The notes below the pieces were generated by a model, which searched no databases, had not been told where the DNA came from, and saw only the letters and a list, made by a program, of their open reading frames with translations. This document shows, one piece after another, positions 10,741 through 22,700 of a stretch of 52,434 nucleotides of DNA; the stretch's first letter is position 1, and every line of letters begins with the position of its first letter. The stretch spans positions 1 to 52,434 of the forward strand of contig NW_006767447.1 of NCBI RefSeq assembly GCF_000264995.1, given 5' to 3'. Source of the stretch: Punctularia strigosozonata HHB-11173 SS5. Its lineage: Eukaryota > Basidiomycota > Agaricomycetes > Corticiales > Punctulariaceae. The position numbers and the translations under genes are program-made.

Positions 10741-12708
10741 GCACTCACGCCGCTGCGAGCCGACGCCTGGCATCGCCTGCTCGCACGCAGCGACCTCTTG
10801 TACAAATACCCCGGTCTCCCTAGATCCATTCAACACGGTTTTGACGCGGGCATTCGCCCGCCTACCTCTACTTTCATTCCGGCTAATAGCGCGTCCATTG
10901 ACGAGCATCGCGAAGATTTCGAAGGCATCATTCAGAAGGAGTTCGAGAAAGGTCGTTACCTCGGCCCCTACTCAAAGCGCGACGTCGAAGAGGCGCTGGG
11001 GCCGTTCCAGACGTCACCGCTCTCCATCATACCAAAACCGCACAATCCAGCCAAGTTTCGGCTTATCCAAAACCTTTCCTTTCCGCACCACCCGTGAGAG
11101 GGCGTTTCCTCGGTTAACTCCGTCATCGACGCCACGTTGTATCCCTGCACATGGGGCACTTTTGCCACCGTGGCCCTGTCATTGGCGCGGCTCCCGCCCG
11201 GCTCGCAGATCGCGAGCCGCGACGTGGCGGAAGCCTATCGCACCATACCAATCAAGCCCGAACAGTGGCCGGGCCTCGTGGTGCGAATTGGCGCAGGAGA
11301 CGCGTTCGCGGTGGATACCTGCGACTGCTTCGGTTTGCGGTCAGGTTGCGGGATATTCGGCGCAGCGGCAGACGCCTTCGCAGACCTCGCAAGAGAGGGC
11401 GGCATGGGCCCGGTTTCGAAGTGGGTGGACGACTTCATCTTCGCGCGAGTTAAATGCAGTTTCCTGGAAGAATACAACTGCAGGCGCCGGGGCTGGAAGC
11501 GCAGCATCGATCAGCACGGCGGCACGCGCCAAGACCGGAGCCGACTTTGGTATGGCGGGGCAGAGCTTCCGGACGGCCGCGTCGAGGAGTTTGACGACGA
11601 CATGGCCTTCCCGCTGCGTGACCTGTCGCAGACCTCCGAACGCTCGCAGGCGGACACAGAATTCTGCTACGCGATGTGCGACGTCGATCGCCTCTCCGAA
11701 GAGCTCGGTTGGCCGTGGGGCGCGGACAAAGACCACCAGTTTGCGGAGATCGCGCCGTTCACAGGTTTCGAGTGGGACCTTCGATCCCGCACGGTCGCCC
11801 TGGGCAAAGGGAAGCAGGCCAAGTATGTTTGCGCCATCCAGGAGTGGAACGCGCAGCGAACGCACACGCTGGACGACACGCAGAAGCTCTTCGGTAAGCT
11901 CCTGCACGCATCCCTGGTGGTCCCTGAAGGAAGAGCTTACCTCACCGAGCTGGAAACCATGCTCGGTGTCTTCGGTGATCGTCCTTTCCAGCCGCATACC
12001 CCTCCCAAGGGCACAATGGCCGCTCTCGAGTGGTGGATGGTCACCTTACAGCGAGCCGAACTCAGGCGGCCCATTCCCGGGCCCGTCGAGCTGTTCGACT
12101 CCGGAGGCTACTCCGATGCGAGCTCCAGAGTGGGCATCGGAGTGGTGGTCAGGGGCCGTTGGAGGGCTTGGAGGCTCCTCCCAGGCTGGGACGCAGGCGG
12201 CAGGGAGATCGGATGGGCCGAAGCCGTCGGCTTCGAGCTACTCATCCGGATCATCAACATCTTACACGACGCGGAGGCCAAGCACATCAAGGTTTACGGA
12301 GACAACCGAGGCGTTGTCGAAGGTTGGTGGAACGGGCGAAGCCGTAACCACCACGTCAACGGAGTCTTCAAGCGCATACACGCTGAAGCCGTCGCGGCAG
12401 GGCATACATTTCACACAAGATATGTCACCAGTGCCAGCAACCCCGCCGACGCGCCCTCGCGAGGAGTCTACCCGCCGCAAAGCTTGCTACTCCCTCCCGT
12501 ACCCCTACCCGAGGCCCTCGCGGGACTCCTTATCGACAGCCTGGAGCCACTCACCCAATGCGAGCACAAGGCCAGAAGTGAGGGCCGAGCGCACGAACCT
12601 CGGCCGAAAGAGCAGAGCGGCGGCGAAGCCTTACGAAACTCGATTGCGCAGGCTGATCTCGAACAGCGCAACGAGCAATTCGCTCGCGCCAACTTCGGCG
12701 GGTGGTAG
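10741..12708 (+). mobile_element. Reverse transcriptase / RNase H region of the Ngaro-like element
   Basis: Reverse transcriptase motifs are visible: FRLIQNLSFPHH, then DVAEAYRTIPIKPEQW, and the catalytic-site box WVDDFIFARV. The RNase H part follows (VELFDSGGYSDASSRVGIG, then VYGDNRGVVEGWW and ASNPADAPSRG). The domain order and wording match DIRS-order elements. Part of a fossil element. Confidence 0.8.
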
Positions 12709-12839
12709 GCGCGAAGCGGGAGCGGTGCTCCCGCAAGTTAACCGTCGTCTCGCGTGCCCGGCCGGCCAGCGGCTTTTGCTATGGACACCAGCGGGAGGCC
12801 GAACGACCTTCGGACCCGATGGGCAGCCGTCGGGATTGG

Positions 12840-13882
12840 ACCAGCGCGACCTCGACCGGGTGCGCAAAGTGATGGCTCAAGCGCTAGCCCCGTCAACCGC
12901 AGAGACGTACGGCGCGGGGCTAGTCGCATTTCATGCTTTCTGCGACGAGCGCCAGATAGCCGAAGAGCAGCGGACGCCCGCGTCCGCGACACTAATGCTC
13001 GCCTTTCTCGCAGCTTTGGCCGGCCTATACGCGGGATCCACGGTCGCGAATTACTTCTACGGCGTACGGGCTTGGCACCTCATTCACGGCGTCACCTGGA
13101 ACATGGACGACGCGGCCATGCAGTCCATGCTGAAGGCGACAGTCAAGCTCACGCCGGCTGCCTCGAAACGCAAGAAACGAGAGCCATATACCGAGGACAT
13201 CATTCGCGCGATACGGCAACAGCTCGCCCTCGACCAGGGTTTCGACGCCGCGGTCTACGCCTGTCTTACGGTTGCGTTCTACGCCGCGGTCTACGCCTGT
13301 CTTACGGTTGCGTTCTACGCCTGCGCACGGGTCGGCGAGCTCACCGTGCGCAACCGCAGCAGTTTCGAACCCGGTATCCACGCCAAGCGCACTGACCTTG
13401 GGCTTGCCGAGGATCGGAATGGGCTGCGGCAGCAGACTTTACAGCTGCCGCGAACCAAGTGCGCCGTCGGCGGGGAGCAAATCCACTGGGGGCAGCAGGA
13501 TGGGATCACGGACCCTGTCGCCGCCCTCGCGAATCACCTCCGCATCAACAGCGTGGGTGACAACGAACACATATTCGCGTACACGGCACGAAACGGGGAA
13601 GTATGGCCGCTGACACGCAAGGCCTTTCTCGACCGCATCCGGGCCGCCACCAGAGCTGCGGGTAGAGCGCCGCTCCAAGGGCACGGCATTCGAATCGGCG
13701 GGACCCTCGAATACCTGTTGAGAGGCGTCCCGTTCGAGGTTGTCAAGACCAAGGGGCGTTGGGGAAGCGAAGCCTTCCTGGGGTACCTCCGGAAGCACGC
13801 GGAAATCCTCGCCCCCTACATGCAGGCGCGGCCACGGCTGCAAGCGGAGTTCATCCGGTACGCCATGCCTCCGGTCCGTTGA
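12840..13882 (+). mobile_element. Tyrosine recombinase region of the Ngaro-like element
   Basis: An N-terminal SAM-like core-binding part (APSTAETYGAGLVAFHAFC) is followed by a catalytic part with CARVGELT (first Arg), HGIRIGG (His-x-x-Arg) and a distal Tyr region (FLGYLRKHAEILAPYMQ). These residues define the tyrosine recombinase family, which in YR retrotransposons integrates a circular DNA intermediate. It lies last in the coding region, directly before repeat B1. Part of a fossil element. Confidence 0.8.
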
Positions 13883-13951
13883 GGTGAGCACCACTCCTAT
13901 CCGGCGGGGTTCGCCTGCGCGACGCGTCGCGTTGCTCCTACCACGTTGGGT

Positions 13952-14141
13952 ATCGCGGCTCACACACCCCGCACAGATTCCCGGACTGGAACGCCCCCTT
14001 CGGGGGCATTCGCCCGTTTCTCACCAACTTACAGACAATCTAATCAGTCTAGTACCACGCGGCTCTAGCTTAATTGTATATGCCAATTTAAGTTCTCTGT
14101 TCTCTGACCCTGGGAAACACGCAACAACAAGACGGCATAGA
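13952..14141 (+). repeat. Split direct repeat B1
   Basis: This 190-bp repeat matches 15624-15813 with two differences. It begins ATCGCGGCTC and abuts repeat A2 directly. Confidence 0.9.
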
Positions 14142-14307
14142 TCGCGGTTCTGAGCTGAAGTGAGGAACGAACGTAAGCGCAAGAACTTAGTCTATGCGCG
14201 CGCGGGCGTTGCGGTGGCGGTGCAAGTTCTTCCTCGCCATCCGCACCGTCCGCTACCGAGTCCAGCATACGGCAAGCTCGAAAAGGGCCGCCGTAACTCG
14301 AATTTGC
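14142..14307 (+). repeat. Split direct repeat A2
   Basis: This is the second copy of the 166-bp A repeat, differing from 8873-9038 at one base. The B1/A2 junction reads ATCGCGGTTC, similar to the start of the B repeats. Confidence 0.9.
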
Positions 14308-15623
14308 CACCCGCCCACCCAGCTTCAGCGCGATGCACTGTGCACAACAGCTCAGCCAGCGCAGACAGCGATCGCCAAGCAACTCACAGGGTCACGTGTG
14401 ACGATAGCACGGACACGCGTGGCAGAACAAGGAGCAGCCGGAACAGGAAACCGGAAGCCGCAAGTAGCGGCATATCAAGCGCCAATAATAGGTGAGGCCG
14501 GGAAGGTCCGAGCACGTGCAGATGGCCCCAGTCAGCTTCGAGCCGGGGGAGGGGTGCGACGGCGGAGGAGGCTGCCGCCGCCGGGGCCGCATCAGGAAGA
14601 GCCGGAAGGGGATAAAGAGCCCGTAGAGGGNNNNNNNNNNNNNNNNNNNNNNNNNNNNNNNNNNNNNNNNNNNNNNNNNNNNNNNNNNNNNNNNNNNNNN
14701 NNNNNNNNNNNNNNNNNNNNNNNNNNNNNNNNNNNNNNNNNNNNNNNNNNNNNNNNNNNNNNNNNNNNNNNNNNNNNNNNNNNNNNNNNNNNNNNNNNNN
14801 NNNNNNNNNNNNNNNNNNNNNNNNNNNNNNNNNNNNNNNNNNNNNNNNNNNNNNNNNNNNNNNNNNNNNNNNNNNNNNNNNNNNNNNNNNNNNNNNNNNN
14901 NNNNNNNNNNNNNNNNNNNNNNNNNNNNNNNNNNNNNNNNNNNNNNNNNNNNNNNNNNNNNNNNNNNNNNNNNNNNNNNNNNNNNNNNNNNNNNNNNNNN
15001 NNNNNNNNNNNNNNNNNNNNNNNNNNNNNNNNNNNNNNNNNNNNNNNNNNNNNNNNNNNNNNNNNNNNNNNNNNNNNNNNNNNNNNNNNNNNNNNNNNNN
15101 NNNNNNNNNNNNNNNNNNNNNNNNNNNNNNNNNNNNNNNNNNNNNNNNNNNNNNNNNNNNNNNNNNNNNNNNNNNNNNNNNNNNNNNNNNNNNNNNNNNN
15201 NNNNNNNNNNNNNNNNNNNNNNNNNNNNCTCAGCGTAGAACGCTTCACCAGGAGGGATGATGAGGCCCCCAGGAGGGAGGGGCCAGTTGACCGGGGAGGA
15301 ACGAGCAACTTGGGAGTGGGAGGACATAGAAAAAAGAGCGAAGGAGAAGGAGCGGGGACGTCACCCTCGAGACACTTATAGAATTGTGAGCCGCGGCGAA
15401 GACACCGCCGCGGACCAGAGCTCCAGCGTCACATCGGGGAGAAAGAGCGCTCTCAAGCGAAAAAGAGGATAGCGCCGGAGGAGCATGTATGTAAAGGTGC
15501 TAGAACCTGACAGACTGCCGTCCATTTGTAGTCCCCTCATTTCTGGGGTCCGGGAACTAAGCGAGGTTCACTTTCAGGGTTGCATCCCACCCTCCACTCC
15601 TCATGTTTTAACCCTGCCCGCCC
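14308..15623. other. Gap-containing segment between repeats A2 and B2
   Basis: In the usual Ngaro layout A2 and B2 are adjacent; here 1316 bases lie between them. The visible flanks are not similar to the first internal region. Bases 14631-15228 are Ns. The right flank is Arg/Glu-rich in one frame, but no family is recognised. It may be a separate non-autonomous unit sharing the same ends, an insertion, or a scaffold join between two copies. Confidence 0.6.
14631..15228. other. Assembly gap (598 Ns)
   Basis: This is a run of 598 undetermined bases inside the repetitive element. The apparent length and the joining of its two sides depend on the assembler. Confidence 1.
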
Positions 15624-15813
15624 ATCGCGGCTCACACACCCCGCACAGATTCCCGGACCGGAACGCCCTCTTCGGGGGCATTCGCCCGTTTCTCACCAAC
15701 TTACAGACAATCTAATCAGTCTAGTACCACGCGGCTCTAGCTTAATTGTATATGCCAATTTAAGTTCTCTGTTCTCTGACCCTGGGAAACACGCAACAAC
15801 AAGACGGCATAGA
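15624..15813 (+). repeat. Split direct repeat B2
   Basis: This is the second 190-bp B copy, at the right end of the element. It ends ...GCATAGA before the flank GGTTAGATG. Confidence 0.9.
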
Positions 15814-16508
15814 GGTTAGATGTCCCTGATTTGGTCACGCTCGGGGCATCGACTGAATTGAGTATCACATATTCACGTGAGTGTCACTGCAATGTCACTA
15901 GTAGCTATGTATGAATGAGCCCTACCTTACCTATCGCGGGTATTCTGAAAACGGCTGATGCGGGAAGTATTCCATCCGTTAACGCGTCACGCTCGGGAGA
16001 TGCATGTCCCCCCGTCGCCAACGGAAACAGGGAATGGGTCGCCGGAGATGGCTTCGGTTGTCCGGCAGGAGAACCTGCATCCGCTTAGTCTATTCATTCT
16101 TCACTGAGGTATCATACCGGCGACTAGGGGCAACTGGGTAGGTCATATATCAACTTCATAACGACACTGGCGCTGCCTCTGATGGTCATTATATCCGTGT
16201 CCTTCTCCGCACTAGCTAATTAGTCCGGACACGACTGCTGTGCCTTAGTGCTTCATATAGTGTAGTGTTCTGTGTGTGTGGTGGGCATCATGCCAAATGA
16301 ATTCCTTCTCAATCGTGTTGAAGTCATTCTGATTGCTTGAAGTTGATTTCCAGAGTAGTACTAATGAACACGCTGAACAAAGCATTCGCTCGGGTGCTAG
16401 CTCTTTCTGGGTTGCGCACTGGAAAGTTTACATGTTCTCGGAGCATCGTATAATTTACATACTAATATACGACAACAGTCCATGCATCTTCGTAGCAAGA
16501 CCCCGCTG
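15814..16508. other. Intergenic region right of the retroelement
   Basis: No gene is seen. It contains the inverted partner (15904-15929) of 8641-8666 and the 3' flank of the leftward cation exchanger. Confidence 0.4.
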
Positions 16509-19342
16509 CTACCATCGCAACTCGACCCAGATATTTATCGCCATGATCACAGAGTACGTCGCAATCAACACCACTCCCCATCTCCTCGTGAGCTCGTACC
16601 CGTTCAGGGGCACGACAACCGCCGTCATCACGAGCAGCGCGAGCAAGCCGAGCGCGGAGCTGATCAGCGTGTCGGAGAAGTCAAGCTCGTACGGTCGCTC
16701 CGTCTGGGCGATCATGTACGAGCCTGAAATGCCGATTCCGAGGAGAATGTTGAGCATCGGCCCACCGAAGCAGGCCGAGAAGCCCATAATGGGTGCGAAA
16801 GCCTGAAGCAGTACAGTGTGAACCTCGTTGCGTCGAGAAGTGGAGAAAAGTAGGAAGGCTTACGGCGACGCTGGTATTCGCAACGAGATCCGCGACCGAG
16901 TTGCCCATGGCAAATATCGTCAACCCGATGATTGCATTCGACAGTCCAAATATGAACCCGAACGTCTGCCGATACCCGCATCAGCCAGCCGGAACCGTTT
17001 TAAGTTAAAGAGCGCTGCGCACCTGCAAGACGCTGACGACTTCGTCCGCGATCGCCATGATCCACACCACAGCGACCATGAATCCCATCGCACACCTCAC
17101 CATCCTCACTGTCGGGTGCTCGTTTTTACCTGCAAGCACTGCCACGACCGCCGCCAGTGCCAACCCCGCCGCACCGACCGCGAATAGCAGGTATCCCTCG
17201 TGTGTCGCGCCATCTACACAGACACATCAGCATTCAGATCCGCGACCACCGAAACGCAACACACTCACCAAACAACACGCTGACCACGAAAAGAGGCCCG
17301 CACACGCACTGCGCCGCCATCAACCACTTATTGAACGCGAGTCCATGCATCTCCTCCTGGACTTCCTCCTCCGCCACCAACGCCCGCTCGTACCCCTCCT
17401 CCTCAAAATCGAGTAGATGTCCATCCGCCCCTGGTGACGACTTGAATGACCCATGCTGGTGCACATGTGGCGACACCACCACCGGCAGCGTGAGCGTAAG
17501 CAGCAGCACCGCCGGCGCCGCGAACAGCGCCATGAACTTCCCCAGCGCCGACTTCGACCGGAACTCGAGCAAGGTCGGGAATAACACGTGGCATGCGCTT
17601 CTAAGCGCTCGTCTTGCCCGCTGCCTCTTCGACGCCGACGCGCCCTTGCGCGCCTCCGGATCCGTCGCGGCCGTCGTCGACGTGGGGCTCATCGCCGGCG
17701 GCGATGCGCTCACCGGCGTCAACTCCTGTTCGCTGTCGTGTATCGGCAGAAGCAAGCTCCCGTGCCCGTTCGGCGTACCGCCATGCGACGCCACGTTCGG
17801 GGACGACGGGCGCGGCTGCAGCCTTACGCTGCCCGTCGACTCGGCCAGCGCCGCATCCCACGGATCCCGCTCAGAGTCCGTCCGCCCCGGATGACCCGGC
17901 GTGCGCGAGTGGCTCCGCGTGCGGGTGTGGTAGTGTCCGCCCGCGTACGGTGTCACCGGGCTGTCGAACAGCGAGGACAGCGAAGACGCGGATGCGTGCG
18001 GCTGAAGTGAGCTGACGAGGTGCCTGAACTCGAGCGCGCCGACGAGCGAGAAGGACGTCATTTGCCCCAGTCGCGGCGTCTCTGCGTGCGAAGACTCGCG
18101 CGAATGAGGGCGCGGCGGGAGGTCGGGGCGGATCGACAGGCTCGGTGGTGACGGCTGCGAGGCTGCGCGGAGCCTTCCTGACGGCGATGACGGGATGACG
18201 AGCGAGTTCGATGGGGCCAGAGCTAATAAACACGGATTGCCAGTCAGCGCATATCTCGATGCTACCGCGTGCATATACTCACGTTCGTCTCGGTACCCGT
18301 ATTCCTCGTCATGAAATGCGATCTGCGGTATTTCCTCCTCCGCGTACTCGCTTCTGACCAACGCTTCTCTCGATCTCCTCAACGCCCTCCTCTTCATCCA
18401 CCACGTCCCAACCACAACTACGGTTACATACACCGCATATACGACGACGAGCCCGCCCGCCTCCCACATCTCGATTTTGCCGTCCCACAACGTGCCGAGC
18501 AAGAGCGAGACCGCGAGGGTGAAGAACCCGACGTCTCTCAGGAACGGCCACGGGTCCGCGCGGAATGGCTTGATGATGCACATTGAACCGACAACGACGC
18601 TCACGATGAACGACGCCGCGCCGAGCAGCTCCCCGATCGCCAACCCCGCGCTATCGGCCCGCATAGATGAAAACGTCGCGAACACGTCCGGGCTCCCGTT
18701 CCCGAAGGCGAGGAACGTAACGCCCGCCACGTTTTCGTCGAGCCCCAGAACCTGCGCGATCGTTGCGAGGTTTGGACAGAAGAAGTCGGCGGCGGAGATG
18801 CCGAGCGTGGAGAAGAGGAAGGAGAGCCAGAGAACGAGTCCGACGAAGAGTGTGGGGCGCCATGATTCCGGGGTGCAGAAGTAGCGTTGGATGTAGGGGA
18901 TGTGGAGGAAGGTCTCGGATGTGGGGCAGACGTCCCGGACGTGCGCACATTGGTTTGAGATGGGGAAGGAGAGCGGCTTGCACTGTGTATTCGTGCATAC
19001 ACATATGCGTTTGTCGATCAATGAATGGGACGGAGGCGAGCGCCAAAGACTCAATCAATATGTCATACGAGCAAAGAAGTTCGAACCTGTGCTTACCTTG
19101 GGCTCTCCTTCTGTTAACATCGTGATAGTGTCATTGCCCGGCGCGTACAACCCACGTCTGGTGAGACCAGCCGAGTCCAGGAGAGAGGTTGCAAACCCTG
19201 GTCGGGGCTTCAGCGAAGTGCCATAGCGAGATTGAGACCACAGAACGCCCTGTACGCCAAGCGCCAGGGCGAAGATGAGCTTCGCCTGCCGCGCAGACAT
19301 TGCGCACAGCCCAAGGGGGTAGAAACCAAGATATGAGGGCAC
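16509..19342 (-). CDS. Na+/Ca2+ exchanger-family (NCKX/NCLX/Ecm27-like) cation antiporter
   Basis: CaCA-superfamily antiporters exchange Ca2+ for Na+, K+ or H+ across organelle membranes. Both diagnostic alpha repeats are present: alpha-1 (VTFLAFGNGSPDVFATFSSM, near 18710-18660) and alpha-2 (GLTIFAMGNSVADL, then PIMGFSACFGGPML, near 16940-16740). The Asp residues in GSPD and SVAD are kept. Between them lies a long Ser/Pro-rich cytosolic loop of about 300 residues, then further membrane segments. The N-terminus has a hydrophobic helix (LIFALALGVQGVLW) and a Cys-rich lumenal part (NQCAHVRDVC), as in NCLX/Ecm27-type proteins. At least five short introns are seen. Start at 19342; a second ATG (19297) before the hydrophobic helix is also plausible. 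The stop TAG follows VELRW. Yeast Ecm27 is the closest named relative I can suggest; organelle and coupling ion are inferred. Confidence 0.85.
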
Positions 19343-19730
19343 GTAAGGATGTCAATGAGAGTGGGGTGGACGAGCTAGTAAGTCATCGGCTAGACGATAT
19401 AGCAGCAACCTGCAGAGAGTGCACGCACAAGGTTCGGTGGCCGGCAAATGGCTCTCGCCCTGAGAAGGCTCCGTCAGTGGCGCGGCAACCACCCAAAAAA
19501 CATGCTCGTCGCGCTCAGGTCGCGCGACCAATAGTTGCGCGAAAATTACTCCATTCCAGGAAACTATCGTGGTCGTAATCAAGTCGTCATAAACATGAAA
19601 CGAAGCAAGCCCAAGACCGAATGCGAAGAAATAGCGTAAAGAATAAAGCACGTCTCTCTTCACCCAACGCCTCGCCGTTACCGCGTGGGCACCCACCCAC
19701 CAACGTTCGTTCATTCCCCCAAAAGAGGCC
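19343..19730. other. Intergenic region
   Basis: This is the promoter side of the leftward exchanger and the 3' flank of the repeat-protein gene. No coding or RNA signal is recognised. Confidence 0.4.
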
Positions 19731-22700
19731 TCACATCACCACGCATCCCCACCCTTTCTCCTTCTTCTTCTCTCCACCAGCAGCAGGAGTCGTTGGTTCA
19801 TGTACCACCTCGCTCTCGCTAGCGACGAGCGCAGGCGCCTCCTCCAAGATCTCGGCCGTCTTCGGCGAACTCGAGAACCAACCCCCGGGGAAGAACCGTG
19901 ACGACACCGTTGACGCGTGCGAGACACGGCGTGTGCGCTTGGTATCCGCACTGTCCACGGCCGGGCTCGTAGGCACAGACGCACTGAAAACACGCGCAGC
20001 GTTAGGATTGAATATCGGCAAATAGACCATAACGAATCCCTACCTTTCCTCAGCACTCGAAGGGAACGCCGGCTTGTCTGCCTCCGCTGGCGCTGCAAGT
20101 TCCGTTTTGCCGTTTGCAGGTCCCTGCGTGAAGACGGAGTACGACGCCGCGTAAGGTGATCGCGGCCTCTCGACGTCGGCGCCAGCAGCCGGCGGCACGA
20201 CCAACGGCGAAGCCTTGACGTCCACCGCCGAGTCCACTACCTCGTCGTCCTTCGCCTCTTCGGCAGTCTGACCGGGCACCTGTCGCGTGACGGAGTACGA
20301 CAGCGACGCTTGCGAGGGGGACTTCTTCAGCACTGGCGGCTCGAGCGTCTTGACCTCAACAGCAGGAGCAGCTGGCGCAGATTCTACGGTTGGTTCGTCC
20401 GCAAGCTCCTCGACCGGTTTACCCGGTTCTTGCCTCGTAACAGAGTACGACAACGATGCCTGCGAGGGCGACTTCTTGAGCGTTGGCGCCTGCAGGTGCT
20501 CTGCCTGTGGCTCAATCTTCGCTTGCGGCGCTTCCACAGGCTCTTCCGCAGGTTGCCCGGGCACCTGCCTCGTGACAGAGTACGACAACGACGCCTGCGA
20601 CGGCGACTTCTTGAGCGTTGGCGCATCCAGCTGTTGCTTCTCTTCCTCCGCTTGCTCGACATCGACTACCTCCGCCTCCGGCTCGGGGTCCGTGGTCTGA
20701 CCAGGCATTTGATGGGTAACGGAGTAAGAGAGAGAAGCCTGGGACGGCGTCTTCTTCAGCGACGGCGCCTGGAGCTGCAAGGGCTCAGGCTCAGTTGCCT
20801 TCTCCGGTTCCTCCTGTTCGACGGTGGCTTCCTCCTCGGCAGCTTGCCCAGGAACCTGCCGCGTCACAGAATAAGACAAAGACGCCTGCGACGCGCTCTT
20901 CTTCAACGTTGGCTTCTCAGCCTCGAGAGTCTGCGCAGGCACAACAGCAACAGTCTCCTTCTCCACCTCAGCCTCCTCTGCGGTAGGTTCCTCAGCAGGC
21001 TGGCCGGGCACCTGACGCGTCACGGAGTAAGACAGCGACGCTTGCGACGAGGTTCTCTTCAGTGCCGGCGCATCGAGCGCCGCAGGCGCAGGAGCGGACG
21101 GCTCCCCCACAGCCTCCGGTTCATCCACGATCTGGGTCTCAGTTTGCACAGGCTCGCCTGGCCCTTGCCTCGTGACGGTGTACGACAGCGACGCCTGCGA
21201 CGAGCTCCTGCGAATCGGCTTGGGCGCCGTGAGCGCCTCCGGCTCGGTGCCCGCCACCGTCGCGGCGTCGTTCGCACTGCCCTCCAGGTCCACAGACTCC
21301 CCTTCGACAGCGACGGAAGGCGGAAGCACAGCCTCGTTCGCGCTCTCTGGGACAGTCTCCTCTTGTTTCGGCTCTTCAGCAACGGGTGCTGCCTCATCCG
21401 GAACCGGCCCCTCGACGGCCACCTCGTTCGCGGCTTGTTGCGTCTCCGGAACATCTTCAGTCGCGGCTGGCACTTCTTCGGCCGGTATAGTCTCAACCGC
21501 GGCGACAGGCGCAACCTCTTCCTCTGCTGGAACGACGTTCTCCACGGGCTCCTGGGGCTCCGTGCGAGGCGACCCCGCCTGGTGCGTTACCGAGTACGAC
21601 AGCGACGCCTGCGAAGGCGTCCTCTTCAAACCGGGCTCGGGGCTCAACGAGCGCGACTTCTCAACCTCCTTCACCTCGGGCTCTGGCTCTGCGACTTCTT
21701 CCGACTCCTCTTTCTGAGCACCTCCGGGACCTTGGGTAGTCACCGTATACGACATCGAAGCCCGCGACGAGCTCTTCCGCAACGTCGGCGGCGGTGCGGT
21801 CGCAACGGCGTCGTCCACGTGCGTATCGAGCGTCAACGGCACCTCGACGGTGCCCTCCGCCTGCGCTTCTTCAACCGCCTCCCCAGGACCCTGTGACGTG
21901 ACCGAGTACGACTGCACGAAGCTACTGCGCGACTTTGGGCGCTCGGTCTCCTCCACGGGCCCGGCAGCAACCTCCTCTTCGTCGCCTCCAGGCGCCTCGA
22001 TTGGCTCACCCTCCAGCAACAACGACGGCGAGCGCGCCCGGTCCGCCTCGACTGTAGGTTCATGCTCGAATACGGCCTCGTTCGCAGTCTCCGGTGCTTC
22101 GACGGGTTGACCGTCCAGCAGAACGGAGGGCGACACTGCACCTTCGTTCGTGCTCTCCTCCGCCACCTCTAGGCTGGCCGGCTCTTCAGTCGGTACGGCG
22201 CCCGCATCAGCGGTACTTTCCGCTTCGGCAGCTGGTTCGGCCACGGTCGTTTCAACAGCCACCTCGTTCGCATTCTCCGCCTCAACGGCCGGTCCGAGTA
22301 CGGACTCTTCGACAACCGCTTCGTTCGCGCTTTCGGCCTCTGGTTCCATGGCTGCATCGTCGGAGGGCGGAGGGATGGTGACTTCGCTGGCAGTGTCTTC
22401 CAAAGCGGAGGGCACGTCGGTCGCTTCCCCGCTGGTCTCCTCGTCCGCGCTGGAGGGCACGTCCGTCTCCGCTTCGCTCACTGTTCCCTCGGTAATATCG
22501 TCGACAGTGACGTCCTCCGAATCGATTGTGACCGCAGTGGACGCGACGTCGTCCGCGCCCTCCGGCACATCCGTTTCCACCTCGCTGGCAGCATCCGAAG
22601 CAACGCTCGCGGTCTCGGAGACGACGGGGGTCGCGTCCGTGATGTCGTCGACGGCCGCGTCCGTGATGTCGTCGACGGCGACGTCCTCAGAGTCGATGGT

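Larger units (their letters stand above)
8873..15813 (+). mobile_element. Ngaro/DIRS-order tyrosine-recombinase retroelement (fossil)
   Basis: The parts in order are: repeat A1, a gag-like region, reverse transcriptase with RNase H, a tyrosine recombinase, repeat B1, repeat A2, a 1.3-kb segment containing the assembly gap, and repeat B2. Split direct repeats in the order A1-internal-B1-A2-B2, with a tyrosine recombinase in place of an integrase, are the hallmark of Ngaro/PAT-type YR retrotransposons, which are known from Agaricomycetes. The two A copies differ at 1 of 166 positions and the two B copies at 2 of 190, so insertion was recent. The coding part looks broken, with roughly three breaks, and is treated as a fossil. 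No target duplication is seen, as expected for a recombinase-based element. Confidence 0.85.

Noticed and set aside
20310-21896. Long plus-strand frame antisense to the repeat protein (over 500 codons)
   Set aside because: It mirrors the repeats of the real minus-strand gene, is Arg/Leu-rich low complexity, and has no domain; codon bias of the sense strand explains it.
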